Positions 1 through 13,155 are shown, counted from the stretch's first letter. The stretch is DNA of 64,000 nt from Hyalella azteca (GCF_000764305.2 NW_025936210.1:1-64000); one strand, 5' to 3'. Notes: a model not told the origin generated them from the letters alone. Made by a program: numbers and translations.

Positions 1-457
1 GAAGGATTACAGTGTTACAGTACTGCAGTGTGACGGATTACAGTGTTACAGAACTGCAGTGTGAAGGATTACAGTGTTACAGTACTGCAGTGTGAGGGAT
101 TACAGTGTTACAATACTGCAGTGTGAAGGATTACAGTGTTACAGAACTGCAGTGTGATGGACTGCAATGTTACAGTATTGCAGTGTGAGAGACTGCAGTG
201 TTACAGTATTGCAGTGTGAAGGATTGCAGTGTTACAGTATTGCAGTGTGAGGGAATGCAGTGTTACAGTACTGCAGTGTGACGGATTACAGTGTTACAAT
301 ACTGCAGTGTGACGGATTACAGTGTTACAGTACTGCAGTGTGATGGATTACAGTGTTACAATACTGCAGTGTGAGGGATTAGTGTTACAGGACTGCAGTG
401 TGACGGATTACAGTGTTACAATACTGCAGTGTGACGGATTACAGTGTTACAGTACTA
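1..457. repeat. 31-bp minisatellite array, copy 1
   Basis: About 14.7 tandem copies of a 31-bp unit built around GGATTACAGTGTTACAGTAC followed by TGCAGTGTGA. Copies differ by a few substitutions and one is shortened near 380. The array runs off the left edge of the window. The same unit forms a second array at 13755-14140. The short plus-strand open frame inside it is only a reading of the repeat. Confidence 0.95.
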
Positions 458-1694
458 CAAAATCGACTTACGAGTGGCGTTGCTATGACAACGTAATACT
501 AACGGTGGTATTATAAAAAACAATTGTGCGGGAAAATTTTGCGCGAGAAAAAATTTAGGCTTTTAGCTAAGCCTTGCGTACGAAAGTTTTGATAATGCCA
601 AAATTAGGGTGTATTTACGTACCACAGAACTTTTTTGTCGTAAGTACAAAAAGTTACGAAGTTTTGATAATCCGGCCCCTGGCAGTAACGTATCGATTAT
701 TGGCCGTGCTACCGTCATGAAGATGACGCGTAATGTTCCTCCTATTGATCTGTTTTGGGCCTGACTGTTTTTTTAGTAAACTTCTTAGAAATAATACAAA
801 AATGTCAAGAAACACATTATTCACTTGGATATGATTTACGTTGAATTTTTTACGATTTTACATTTACAATGATTCTTCTTAGCTGAATCATTGATGGCAA
901 CTTGCGGTCGCTTCAATTCACAGGTTAGAAGAGTTTCTTCAGGTTTCTTTGCGTGGTTTATTTTTTTATTTATTATTGTTATTAATTACTATTATTATTA
1001 ATAATATTGCTTATTTCTAATATTATTATACAAGTTATCAACGTAGAGTTGAAAACAGAAGAGGGAATTAGATAGGTTGACGGACTGTTCGCCCTTTCAA
1101 ATGTACACATAATTTAATACACAATTATAGTTTATTTGCATATTTTAATACACAATTATAATTATAAAATATAATTATAAACACACGACATCAGAAGACA
1201 ATTATGGCACACCTATTAACCTATTATACAATAGATAACCTAAGCGATCATCTAAAGTAGCCCCAGGCACAAGTTATCGACAAATGCTTTAAACCTAAAA
1301 AGTTCCCTCCTATATTTGGGTCGATGTTGCCAGAACAACTGCTTCATAATACTTAATGCTAAATCATTACACGCATTTACACTTTGATTCCAAATTTCGC
1401 TCACTTTTTAAACATCTAAAGGCATAAACAATCTACCTGAATTATTAGTGCTGATTTTCAGCCGCATAAATAAATCTAATTTTAAAGTCGAACATTTCAA
1501 AAACTTCATTAATTATCATTGTTTGTATCATTAATACAATCTTTATACATTTCCCCCCCCCCAAAAAAAAATTTAGATCTAGAAGCTAACGCTCTCTGCG
1601 ATTGAGTAAGTCAATTATTCGTTTAACGTAACTATTATTTTTAAACATCCGCATCTTGCTGTTTCACACAACCGTTAATTTTCAGACAGTCGGT
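458..1694. other. intergenic, no gene seen
   Basis: AT-rich sequence with a TTATTA-rich patch near 960-1030 and a C10/A9 homopolymer junction near 1551-1570. I see no exon-like open frame or recognisable element. Confidence 0.6.
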
Positions 1695-1912
1695 TATTAC
1701 GGGTCTGCAAACCCGCTATATTCAGACCGCCGTGGCTGATGCAGACCAGCAATATTCAGATATATTCAGACCCGCCGTGGCTCGTACAGACCCGCTATAT
1801 TCAGACCCGCCGTGGCTAGTACAGTCCCGCTATATTCAGACCCGCCGTGGCTCGTGCAGACCAGCAATATTCAGACCCGCCGTGGCTAGTGCAGACCCGC
1901 TTTATTCATCGC
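1695..1912. repeat. 35-bp tandem repeat
   Basis: About six copies of a GC-richer 35-bp unit beginning TTCAGACCCGCCGTGGCT and ending in CAGACCCGCTATA or CAGACCAGCAATA, with one truncated TTCAGATATA copy near 1757. Overlapping open frames here are repeat readings. Confidence 0.9.
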
Positions 1913-2294
1913 CATATTGATCGGCAGGCCTACAGGCTCCTTGTTTGGGGCGACACCCGACGAAATGCTTCTCCCAAGATGGCGTCCACGCACATAATTC
2001 ACTGCCACGAAACTGGTACATTTTGTGTGATTTTTGAGATTCCTTATTATCTAGGATTGCGATTCTGAAGCATTCATTTTCAAGCAATATAATTTATTAC
2101 TAAATTGATATTATTCTGATTTGATATTATATTAAATTAATATAGTATAGTGGAGTTTCTCGCTAGAATCCATGAACATGAATATTATATTTCCACTAAC
2201 TTTATCATATGAATGAAATATCCTGCCCCTTGATAATGAATTTCCTCGCTGTTCCCGAGGGGAAAATATTGGCCTGATAAGAGCGAGGGCTTCA

Positions 2295-2485
2295 ATACCA
2301 CACTCAGAAAATAAATGTGTCACATTGTCCATATGACGACACACTCCTTGCCCGTATCAATGATACTCCCTCTCGCCGGACCAAGCTGGGTAAGAATGAC
2401 CAACAAAAGGGCAAAAAGTGTGTCACTATTTTGGCGACAAAGTATCACGAATTTCTCTTGGTGAACAATCTCATAACCTAATTCT
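2295..2485 (-). repeat. old interspersed repeat family, copy 1 (minus)
   Basis: Read on the minus strand this matches, in order, blocks seen at 9600, 10870, 12845, 43144 and 47944: AGAGAAATTCGTGA, ACTTTGTC, a CACTTTTTGCCCTTTTGTTGGTCAT block, then AAGGAGTGTGTC and a GGACAATGTGACACATTTAT-like end. The copies are strongly diverged. The source element is not identified. Confidence 0.55.
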
Positions 2486-2635
2486 TGTTCTCTCGTTACG
2501 AAAAAAGAAGCAGGAAACACGAGTGTTATTTGGTCAACTTTTGTTTATTTAGCACCTAATCTATTTCATATTTAAAAAATCGAGTTATTATATGAGTTTT
2601 CCAATTTGTTGTGAGCCTGGCACTGTAATCCCTTC

Positions 2636-2768
2636 TGTTGTTGATATTCAATTGCAGCCACTTTGTTGTTGATATTCAAGTGCATCTTCTATATCGTTGA
2701 TATTCAAGTGCAGCCCCTCTGTTGTTGATATTCAAGTCCATCTCCTATATCGTTGATATTCAAGTGCA
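2636..2768. repeat. 28-bp tandem repeat
   Basis: About 4.7 copies of a 28-bp unit with core GTTGATATTCAAGTGCA and two alternating tails (GCCCCTCTGTT and TCTCCTATATC), giving a two-step alternation. Confidence 0.85.
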
Positions 2769-4434
2769 AGGTCAACAATATCATAAAATAGTTGAGTGAG
2801 TGGTGATACACTTGCGAATATTTTATTGAATATGAGAACAACAAACTCGAGGTTTGATAAATTAGGTTTTCTGAAGAGTTGTTCTCAGTTGCTCTCATGC
2901 CCATCAGACGCTTGAAAGAAGGCGCTATAGGTTCTTTGGTAAACTCCAAAACTCTTAGGCAAACTTAGTTAGATGTTGATGTATATGAAAATATTTTTCT
3001 TGTGGAAACCTGACATTTTTGTTTTGGCGATTAAATCATGAGGTGAAATAACAAAAAATATTTATCAGTAATTTCAAATAATTTTCTTTCAAATTTCGCA
3101 ACAAAAGTGGGGATTCTTCAATAAATGAAGAGTTGTCAATTTCTGCTCGGACTATACCAATTGGAAAAGTTTAAGGATTGATCGGAAGGATATTTAAGAA
3201 TGGTATTCCGACATCATATCAAATGCTTTAGCTGTCCCGAGCAGCACCAGGTTCAAATGCAAGTCAATTATATAAATTTTCAAATTTTTATTGTTGTGTG
3301 CCTGGCGACTTAATATATAGGGGCTATTCGAGCCAATATAACTACAGTAATGCGGTATTCACCGGGACTTGAACTGATTACAAAATTAAACTCAAAAATA
3401 TTTTGAAAAAGTGGAGATAATAGATTAAAACTGAAATTTTTTTCGCAATTTTGAAAACCTAAAATAAAATTTAAGAACAATCATACAGGATGCAAACAGG
3501 TTGAATGTTTTTTTTCTTTAACTTGGATTAATTTAATTCGAGAAGTGTCAATAAGATCAAAAAGAAAAGGATTCTTACGTCTCGGTAATTAATAATTCCT
3601 AATTTGAAGTTCGAGACTTTAAATTAGGATGAACCAAAAACGGGAGGAACTTTGCGAAGATTATTACCAGACTTTCAAAATCGCTTCACAAATTGGAATT
3701 TGATTCATTCCGCTGAATATGAGAAGAATACTTCCTTCTGTGGCGACTTCATATGAAGAATTATCACGATATATTTTTCAGTTAAAAATTATTAACTTCT
3801 GCTGACAAATATGAAAATTAAAGAACCATGAATAGCAATTAGCGTGAATTAAACAAAGAAGATAATTAGGTACCCAGCTATGGAACTCTCTGAAGTCAGC
3901 TCAAATGAGACCGTTGTTTATACGGTCTGAGGCGAGCTTACAAACTGCAAACTCCACGGAGATCAAAACGAATATTTAAGTTACTTTCATCCTGAATAAT
4001 CTTGCCTAATATTCTAGTACTTTTCTGCTCAATGGAAAATAGACATTTCGACATTTCATAGCAGCAAAATTCAGACATGAGATTATCTGTAAATACTTTC
4101 TATGAAGTATATTAAATATTCACCGTTCCCTTAAGTAAATTTTGACAAGGAAGTTACTTCACAAAGGTATCAAATGAAATTCCTGAAATTGGGTCCGTCA
4201 TTAAAAAAGATGTTATTTTTATGTTGTGTGAAATCTAACTCGTAATAATTCATAAATTCAAATCAATCCAGCAATGGGAACAATTTAAAATGGAAAATTA
4301 TTATGTGCGGTCATTTGTGAATTATTCAAATCAGTGAAATTAAAAAATGTGGTTATTGTAATAAACCTGCCCTATGAAGTCTCCAGTTCAATACTTCTAG
4401 TTTAAAAAATACGAACCGCGCTGGTAATACTCAC
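2769..4434. other. non-coding, possible intron of a leftward gene
   Basis: AT-rich sequence without exon-like frames. If the first-exon candidate at 4435-4590 is real, this is the start of its first intron. I see no convincing acceptor plus coding frame. Confidence 0.4.
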
Positions 4435-4590
4435 CTCAAACTCGGGCTTAATCCTTAACAAATTTTCCAGCAAGTTCAGCAGAGCGCGGAGAGCACAAGT
4501 TGATGAGCGGACACAACCTCACTCCACAGAAGACGAGCGCTCACTGACGCTCCTCCACGCCTCCTACGTGATTCTTACTCGCCAATCTCA
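4435..4590 (-). other. candidate 5' untranslated first exon
   Basis: A ~155-bp GC-richer island in AT-rich surroundings. On the minus strand it ends in a near-ideal donor, TTTGAG|GTGAGTATT, with the last exon base at 4435. A TATA-like box lies at 4614-4621, about 25-30 bases upstream of the expected start. No ATG-initiated frame continues through the donor, so it would be 5' untranslated. Further exons would lie at lower coordinates or outside the window. The gene is unknown and the call rests only on promoter and donor shape. Confidence 0.35.
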
Positions 4591-4613
4591 GCATCAGCAT
4601 CACAGTTACACAG

Positions 4614-4621
4614 TTTATATA
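4614..4621 (-). promoter_or_regulatory. candidate TATA box
   Basis: The minus strand reads TTTTATATAAACTG here, followed downstream by the GC-richer island with a strong splice donor at 4435. Spacing fits a core promoter starting near 4585-4590. Such AT strings are common in this window, so the evidence is the combination, not the box alone. Confidence 0.3.
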
Positions 4622-4990
4622 AAATTTAGAATTAGATCTCACATTATAGAATGATTTCGATTTTTAATTAATTTAATGACTAATTATTTGTTAATGATTA
4701 TAACTAGAAACTCAATGCTAAATTTTTGTTATCTGAGAATTTTAACGTAGTCGCTACTATTATTAGCAATGTCAAAAATATTTATTTGATTTTCTTGACA
4801 ATTTAAAAAATGACAACGAATTAGAAACCCTTTTAAAATAGTCAATATTTGCTTTACTAAATGAGCTCCTCAACGAGGCCGGAAAAATCCAGGGACCAGA
4901 AATTTCGAGATTTGTCGATCCGAATGCAGATCAAAGGGAATTGTCCTAATCATCGCTGCCAATCACCGATCAGCGGCATGAATCATTCGG

Positions 4991-5600
4991 TGGCATAGAG
5001 TGGGATTATAGGACTAGAGTGGGATTGAAGGCTTACAGTGGGATTAAAGGAGTAGAGTGGGATTAAAGGACTAGAGTGGGATTAAAGGCTTACAGTGGGT
5101 TTAAAGGACTAGAGTGGGATTGAAGGCTTAGAGTGGGATTAAGGATTAAATTTGGATTACAGGACTAGGATGGGATTAAAGGCTTATCGTAAGATTAAAT
5201 TACAGAAGTGAGATTATAGGACTATGATAAATTAAAGGACTGGAGTGGGATTATAGGAATATAAAGGGATTAAAGGGCTGGAGTGGGATTATATTAATAG
5301 GATGGTATAATAAGACTGGTATGGGATTATAGGACTAGAATGAGATTAAAGGACTAGAGTGGGTTTATGTAGGACTAGGTTGGTATTAAAGGCTTAGAGC
5401 GTGGAGCGTGATTAAAGAATTTGAGCAAGATTAAATGCATATCCCAATATTTTAAGACTAAGATAGGATTATTGATCTAGAGTGAGATTGAAGGCCTAGA
5501 GACGGATTAAAGGCTAATTAAAAGCCTAAACTGGGATTACATGCCTACTGATAGATTAAAGGTCTTTGGTAGGACTAAAGGAATTTATTGGAATTAAAGG
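4991..5600. repeat. degenerate 19-bp tandem repeat
   Basis: Units like AGAGTGGGATTAAAGGACT (19 bp), regular from about 4998 to 5150 and then increasingly degenerate to about 5600, a pattern of an array decaying from one side. Confidence 0.85.
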
Positions 5601-6125
5601 ATTTAATTGAGAATAAGAAGGACCTTGTTGGGATAAAATGGATATGAGGGGCAGGTAGGCCTTTGATGGGACTACTAGTAAAATGCAAAATTTCATTTTC
5701 AATAGTAAGAAGGTAAATCATTTAAATGAATTAAGATCACTTGATTGCTCAAATAAGCCACAACCTTCACAACGGTTTTCCTGACCTGCGAATTTTAGAG
5801 TCCCTGTATATTTTCAAATAAAGAATAGTCTAAATGCCACCTACATTTCATATCTCCCCTCAAAATTGAAAATAGATAGATTTGTCTGCTCATGTATAAC
5901 TCATTCTTAATTGTTTTCATTCGACAATTTATGTTGTAATATCTTCCATGTGAATTTTAGTTGTACATGTGAATTTTTGTTGTACATGTGCTTTAGATTT
6001 TGGAACTGACGATGAAGCTGGACTCCGAAACAATTTCTCGCATAAAAAGTGATGAATTTTTTGGCTGTTTTCTTTGCTTTTAAATATAAATGAAATGACA
6101 GCGAATTTGAGGCGTTTAAAATGTA
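5601..6125. other. intergenic, nothing recognised
   Basis: AT-rich, with a small internal duplication of GTGAATTTTNGTTGTACATG near 5950-5990. No gene seen. Confidence 0.6.
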
Positions 6126-6675
6126 TGGCCTGTTAAGGCTTTATGACCGGTTTTAAATTTATGACCGGTTCCGGCTTTATGACCCATTTAAAATATATTA
6201 CCGGTTCCGGCTTTATGACCGGTTCCGGTCTTATGACCCGTTTGAAATTTATGACCGGTTCCGGCTTTATTACCGATTTAAAATTTATGGCTAGTTCCGG
6301 ATTTATGACGGTTCAAAATTTATGACCTGTTACGGCTTTATGACCCGTTTGAAATTTATGACCGGTTCCGTCTTTATGACCGGTTCTGGCTTTATGACCC
6401 GTTTAAAATTCATGACCGGTTCCGGCTTTATGGCCGGTTTAAAATTTGTGACCAGTTGCTCTTTATGACAAGTTTAAAATTTATGACCAGTTCCGAATTT
6501 ATGACCAGTTTAAAATTTATTATCGGTTCCGGCTTTATGACCGGTTTAAAATTTATGACCAGTTCCGGATTTATGACCGGTTCAAAATTTATGACCTCTT
6601 CCGGCTTGATGACCGATTCAAAATTTATGACCTGTTACAACTTTATGACCAATTGAAAATTTATGACCTATTAAG
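6126..6675. repeat. 18-bp alternating tandem repeat
   Basis: About 30 copies of an 18-bp unit in two alternating types, TTTATGACCGGTTCCGGC and TTTATGACCNGTTTAAAA, so the true period is 36 bp. Because 18 is a multiple of three it leaves open frames reading MTGSGF/MTGLKF; these are not genes. Confidence 0.93.
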
Positions 6676-9595
6676 GCTTTACACTTTAAGGCTTACAATA
6701 AATTTCAACGCCATCGTATTAAATCGTTGAAATCATCCAATAGCCCTAGTTGAACAGGCACGTCAATTTAATTATCAACCATTGAATATTATTGAGCTGT
6801 GCTCACTGTAGAACGCAATGAACTATAAAATGAACATTAGTATGCACATATAGTTGCTGTAGAATGCAGTGAACTTCATCGCTCAGAGAACGTCCGCAAC
6901 TACGCGCACTTTTAGTCATTGAATATTCAACTGTTATTTAAATTTTAAACTCCAGTCCCATGAAATAATAAATATGCACTAAAAGATAGATATCAAATTA
7001 GCGATAACATTTTGCAAATCATAAGTATGTTTATAGTAAATTGCAACATTTTCACTGTTCTGTGATATTTTATACAACGCGTGAATTTTCATTCACTTCT
7101 GCAAATGTCCGAAGTTGCGCTTTTTATGAACCTAATGATCAATTTGCATTTAATTACATTAATTTTCGTTCGCAGCAAAATACAATCAAACAAAATAAAA
7201 GTAATAGATTTTAGTTCTTATCTCAATGAAGAAACTACGAAACATAATTACAATTTTCCTTTTAAAAGAAATTCAGCTGGGAACGCCTTTAAACGACCGC
7301 CACTAATCCATTTATTATACAGGAATTACCGGACAAATCGCTTGAAAGTTCAGGGTGTAAAAATATGAATAATTCACCAGCTACTTTGCTGAGAAGACTT
7401 GTGTAGCTTAAAACTTGCGGGGATAACTTTTCATCTCGGGACATTTTTACATGAGTCTTGTTCTTGTTCGAATTTCCATCCAGAAATACGTGAGAAATCT
7501 TTTTTTAGAAGTCTCAGAGATGATAATTTTCTCTATTTGAAACCGAAAAAATTTGCATTGCACGAAATACATCGTTGTTCTCTCTGATGAAGTAATTAGC
7601 ACTTATAACCTTCAACAAACTGAGGACCTTTTTAGAAATGAAACTTTTTCCTAATGTTTCTTATCAGGATTTTAATCGGCGTCAAATAAGAATTATACAA
7701 TTGCTAAATCTTACATCACCTTATAAATTGCTGCATTCTAATCTACCTCTATAACTTGCTTAGTCTTACTGCTCCTTAAAAATTGCCAAGTCCTACTCTA
7801 CTCTAAATTGCTAGGTTTCACTTCAGCTCACAAATTGTAAAGTCCTGCTAAAATTTAAAAATTGCTAAATTTTAATAAACTTAAAAAATCACTAAGTCTT
7901 ACTCGACGTAAAAATTCCAAATCCCTCCTCCGCTTCCAACGCCTACGCAGGAAAATAAATTGTTTTCCCATCATCCCTGTGAACTTGCTTAGAAACGCTC
8001 GACTTGTCTCATATACCAACCGGATAGTATTATTTCCCGTTGAATTTTCCAGTATTTACCTGGTGCTTAAATTAATTTTGAATTAAAAGTAAACCGCAAT
8101 TTGATAAAATGGCATACTTAAAATAACTACCAATCTTTTTTCTTGAATTTACCGCCACGTTATGTGAACAAACAACCGATAAATAAATTAAAATAATTAC
8201 CACAAAAGGAGCGAAAGTGATACATTCATGAGACGTTCTCGATGGGTATTTTCTGAGCAGAAGCAAGATGTATTCGTTAAAGTATACACAAGAAACGAGT
8301 TTAGTGTCCGTAGGGAAAGAAATTAGTTTTCACTTAAATAAATAAATATTTTATTTTTCGTTAAAGTGACTGACTGAACTGAATAAATATTCCATAAATA
8401 ATGCTATAGCATTAAAACTATTGAACTTCATTCGGAACAACTCAGCCGAATTACAAACAAAATTACAAACGTTATCAAAAGCAATCGATCTATCCTCCCC
8501 TTGAGTAGTTTCAAATTTCTATCGCAAAACAAACAGTCGAATTAAAAATAGTGGTCACAACTTTGCGATCAAAATTATAATATAATATGCATAATAATAT
8601 CATAATAACAATGGCTTAGCTGATTCTTTATTTGAATCCTCTTACAATTGTTTTCTGAGATAAAACATAACTTGAAATTTTGAGCCCATTATTTATTCAA
8701 CCAGGCAGTTGACGTTGAACAACTTCGAATGGACGTTGATTCAATCAAAGAACATTTAATTCAACGTTAATTCGATGTCAGATATCTGGTGGTTAGGTAG
8801 CACAGCTTGCGCATGGTTGTTCGACGAACTCTTTCTAAACTCGCGCATTTTTTCTTTTGCCGGAAAAGAACGATACCCAATTGAAAAAGCAGATAGGCCT
8901 TCCGCCATTCCTTGTGATCCACCGAAACATTCCGAAAATTATATGAAACATACGCTTTATTAGCAGAATTTCAGGAACTTTTTAGCAAGAATTTTGTCTT
9001 AAAAGTAGGAAAATTAGGGATTAAGCTTTGAACGAAAGTACGATGGCTGAGAGATAAGTTCCTATAGGTATTAGATGTCAACAATAAAATAAAGGGATTA
9101 GAATTTTTGCTAAAAATTATTTATAACTTCTCATAACCAACTGAAACGTTGCAGATAATTGAACAATTAAGTAAATGATTCAGAAAATAATACTGCACTC
9201 TTAGCCTTGTACAACACTGAAAATATTTCTCATGGTAAACGTCATCCTTCAAGACTGGCAATTCAATATCTTCAAGACTGGCAATTTCATTCATACATAA
9301 TAATCTTGTTAAACAAAATATGCACAACATTCGCCACAACATTCGCACATAACCACATCATATATTTTGACATTTATACTATTACCGCAGAGACATCAAG
9401 AGCGATTATATTTCATTTCGTATCGAACTTAAAGGACATCTGCACAAGGGATTATATTATTACCGGTTGATTGTGACCTATCATCACGCTATTTAATATT
9501 TGAATAGCATTAAATAGCATCAAGTCTATTTTCAACGAAGTGCGCGTGATTCTATTGAATTCGGCATATCAGACAGTTTAAAAACAGTGCAAACT
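6676..9595. other. intergenic, no supported gene
   Basis: AT-rich sequence. A weak, strongly degenerate ~29-bp repetition built on AAATTGCTAAGTCTTACT occurs at about 7695-7915. Several 60-95 codon frames show no family resemblance and no matching splice sites. Confidence 0.55.
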
Positions 9596-9775
9596 CTCCT
9601 CATTATTGAGAGGTATTGCCAAATAGCCAAACAAGCTTTCCTGTCCGCAGCACGAGCAAAGAGCGGACGTAGCACTGATGTAACTTCTGTTTGTAAAATC
9701 TGGATCAGGATGAAGTACACAAGGGCAAAATGTACACTGATATTTGGACAAAATCTCCTTCCTTTTTCTGAGTGG
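9596..9775 (-). repeat. old interspersed repeat family, copy 2 (minus)
   Basis: On the minus strand: AGATTTTGTCCAAATATCAG, TGTACATTTTGCCCTTGTGT, then CTTCATCCTGATCCAGATTT and a TCAGTGCTACGTCCGCTCTT block that is shared with the copy at 43144-43290. Read as protein it gives a Cys-rich string (CTFCPCVLHPDPDF), which may be a vestige of coding sequence. Confidence 0.55.
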
Positions 9776-10474
9776 TACAATATTCGGTCCTGCTTTTATC
9801 AGACTTAACATTTGTTTTCTTTACCGCTGTAAACTTGTCATGATTATTTTTATAAAGTCAATTAGGGCAGTATAAATAGAACCGTCACCAGGGATGCTGT
9901 TTACGAGGTAAAAATTTCAAATTTTCAGTGAAGAAAATTTGTTACAAGGAATTCATCGCCGTCGCAATGAATACTTCAAAGGTTCACTTGTCACGGTTCT
10001 CACTTTCTACTGAAATCTCTGTGCAATTCAAATGATAAACAAAATTTCAGGGACTGGAAATTTCCCTAGACTTTTGCAACAACGGAATACCATAGTAGTT
10101 GTGTTTTCATGACATGTTATGGGCAGTATTATTCCGAGAATTATTCCGGTGTATTAAATCTTTACGCACATTATTCAGAGTACGCATGTAAATGCAGAAA
10201 AAAGGCCCTTTTTCCATCCTAAGGCCGAAAAAATTCATCCGGAGTGCACAATACCATCAGCGTTTCCATTAGTTACCAGTTTTAAAGAGCCCTGTACTCC
10301 TACAAAATTCGGGGTATGCGTAAGCTTCGGCGCCATACTCGCTACAGTTGGATGAAAGTTGTTCGTACATGACACATATATTTAGCTTCTGCTGGTAAAC
10401 GCTCGAACAGAACTAAATTTTTAGCACTGTAAATCATAAATCAACCTATTCCATTAAGTTTTTTATTATATATG
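9776..10474. other. intergenic, nothing recognised
   Basis: A plus-strand TATAAATAG occurs at about 9870 but no exon or initiator at proper spacing supports a promoter. Otherwise featureless. Confidence 0.55.
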
Positions 10475-10672
10475 CTAATGTTGATATGTTGAGTCGAGAC
10501 GTGAAGGCCACGCATGTTGAGATGTTGAGTTGAAATGTCAAGACGACTTATTTTGAGATGTTAAGTCGAGATTTTAAAGCGCCGTATAGTGAGATGTGCA
10601 GGCCCATATGTTGAGATATTAGGGCGACACATGTCAAGATCTTGAGGCGACGTGCGTTGAGATGTTACGTAA
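10475..10672. repeat. degenerate tandem repeat (GTTGAGATGTTGAGTCGAGA)
   Basis: Five to seven diverged units of about 23-36 bp sharing TTGAGATGTTGAG and a following GACGTG or GACACAT, with irregular spacing. Confidence 0.7.
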
Positions 10673-10869
10673 AAACGGGCGGTTCCTGTTCAGGTTACAT
10701 AATAAAGTTCCTCTAAAGTTGTCTTAGCCTTCTGAATAGCGAGTTTAAGATTAATAATCCGCAATGTGGATCGAACTGGAGAGCCATAGGAGCTATCGCC
10801 ATCAAAAATTATCAAAAAAAATATGTAAACAGAACAGGCAAGCTGATGAACAATTGGTAGACTATAGGT

Positions 10870-11045
10870 CAAGGAAATGAAAAAGGCTTTGTCTGAATGG
10901 TTGTGCACTTTTTGGCCTTGAGTGAGTCATCGTGACACAGTTTGACCCGTAAAAAAGGCGTTTCAAAAGGCGTCCCACTATTCTTATGCATTAGGCGAGA
11001 AAGTGTATCATTTCTTCGGCAAAATGACCAATTTATTTTCTTTGG
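10870..11045 (+). repeat. old interspersed repeat family, copy 3 (plus)
   Basis: Contains AGGAAATGAAAAAGGCTTTG, TGTGCACTTTTTGGCCTTGA, GTGAGTCATCGTGACACAGT, then GCGAGAAAGTGTATCA and CAATTTATTTTCT in the same order as the other copies. Confidence 0.6.
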
Positions 11046-12840
11046 TGTAACATAAAATACATCTGGATTCTATTCAAGATTCATAAAGAGTAGAATATAA
11101 TTATTTTTAACTTCCAGTAACAAAAACATGTCAGTGGTCATTATTTAATTTAAAGTTTTCCGGCGCCATTTGTCAAATGCAAAATTAAAAATTTATGTTA
11201 TGCGTAAAATTTATGCATGAATAGTTATAGTCAACGCCTTCTCCAGAATTTATCCCGCAATGGCGGCTCCGTACTCATCCAATGTCAGAAGTCAGAATAG
11301 AATAGTTCAGCCCTGAATTCCTGCATTCTCTACATTCCATCACACTATGCATCGTCATTAATGAACACGTTGCCTGCTAATGCTTCCAATATCATTCATT
11401 GAGGCTATCGGCAATTATAAAGACGAGTACTTCTCTCTATTATAGACTTATTATCGGTGGCCGTAACAAATCGATGGTCGGAAGTTGATGATAAAGCGAT
11501 AATTTGTGTCGCGATGTCATTAATTGCACGGAAGACGTTACCCTTCCGATGTCGCAGCCTCTCACTGACGCCATCGATTCCCGACCACATCGTAAGCTCT
11601 TAATGGCCGGTGAATTATATTGGTTCACATGAATTTCCTCTCAATTATATCAGTTATATCACTAGGAATATGCAACTGCAACAATAATTGCATGGCACTA
11701 TAATAAACGGCCAATCATGGCAAGGGCTATTTGCTCGAATTCAGAGAATTAAACTTCTGAGAAACGGATGTTTTTCGTTAATTTATAAATATCTTTGTAA
11801 CTCAAACGTGTAATTCATTTTTAAACTCAGAGCAACAGCTATTTAAACTGTTAATCAGGGTTCACGACAGTCGCTTCAGTAGTATTCGCGAAAAAATATG
11901 ATATTTGTAAATCGACAACGATTTTCACTGGAATGGTCTTAATAAACAAAAATGGACACTAGTATAATCAAAATAAAAAAAATAACCAGATATACTTATA
12001 TGACTCAAATCAAGAATTATAGCACAAAATGATACATGAATCAATAAAACTATAGCACAAAAATGATAAATTTCAACATTGATACTCACTTGGATGATCT
12101 TCATCAACGAAGAAAGGCAATAGAATAAAAAATATCGAAAATTGATCACCCATCTCTCAATAGAAAAAGTTATGAATACCTCTGCAATTGAATACTAATT
12201 TCACATTTATTTAACGCATATTCATTATTGAAATTTCCAGGTTTTAGTGTTCAATTCAAATTTCCCATTTCAATGTCACGAATTTATTTTTCAAAAAAAA
12301 ATATTTTTTAATAGAAGCAAATGGTTGCGTGCGAATCCATGGACATCAATGTAAAAATTCATACATATTTCACCGTATTGAAAACTTGAGGTTACCGTAA
12401 ATACATTTTTTACCGTAAAATATCACAAATGCTTTAACTTCAAACTCGCATCTTGTCGATTTTCTAAAGCGAAAAAAGAATTTGTAATACAATTATTAAT
12501 AGATAAAATATTGGACGAAAGGTTCAATTTTCCGTCACATGTTATGAAACAATAATATTGCGTTCACTTCTTATTTAGGCTGCATGCTTGCCAAATTAGA
12601 TTGTTTATCAACTTTAGACGCGATCTCTAGTGCATGTTGATGGAATTTTAATCTCTAACTAATTTGCACACATAAAAATCTTCATGAGTATTAGGAACAA
12701 ACAGCCTCCGGCAGGATATTCTGTCAAGCCATTGGGCGGAATGTATCCGAACCCTTTAGCATCAGGTCCCTAATGAGGACAAATAGCTCGCTAATTAGAC
12801 TCAGGCGAGCTCTATTACGCGTGCTTCAGCCTGGCAGTAT
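11046..12840. other. intergenic, no gene seen
   Basis: AT-rich. Minus-strand open frames of 60-75 codons at 11405-11628 and 11925-12149 have no recognisable domain. Confidence 0.55.
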
Positions 12841-12844
12841 ATTA

Positions 12845-13025
12845 CCATCAGAGAAATGTGTGAGGCTTTGTCCAATGAATGATGTACTTTTTGATCTTGT
12901 GTTGGCCATCCTCGGGTTTTCATAGGGCGATATCCACTCTCTGTTCGTAATGTGGGCAAGAAAGTATGTCCGAATTTGAACAATATGATCCATTTTTTCT
13001 GGATGAATATCACTTTGCTTTCTTT
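12845..13025 (+). repeat. old interspersed repeat family, copy 4 (plus)
   Basis: CAGAGAAATGTGTGAGGCTT, GTCCAATGAATGATGTACTT, TTTGATCTTGTGTTGGCCAT, CCTCGGGTTTTCATAGGGCG, then GGGCAAGAAAGTATGTCCGA and ACAATATGATCCATTTTTTC follow the family order. Ends in a T-rich run. Confidence 0.6.
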
Positions 13026-13067
13026 TTTTTTTTTGCCTAAATCACATGAGTTCACCTTTTTCGGGAT

Positions 13068-13155
13068 CTTGGACTTATATCGCCATGATCTCGGTATCTC
13101 GTATGTATATCGCCAAGATCTCGGTATTTCGGGCGTATATCGCCGAGATAATGAT
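13068..13155. repeat. 30-bp tandem repeat, ~2.7 copies
   Basis: Units of ATATCGCCATGATCTCGGTA plus TCTCGTATGT. Abuts the interspersed repeat copy at 12845-13025. Confidence 0.8.

Noticed and set aside
1..457. CRISPR-like regularity
   Set aside because: Units are directly adjacent without unique spacers, the DNA is eukaryotic, and there are no cas genes.
6143..6656. Open frames reading MTGSGFMTGLKF
   Set aside because: The 18-bp repeat has a length divisible by three, so an open periodic frame is expected without selection.
9869..9912. Plus-strand TATAAATAG as a promoter
   Set aside because: The following GAG|GTAAAA donor lies too close to leave a sensible first exon, and no initiator sits at the right distance.
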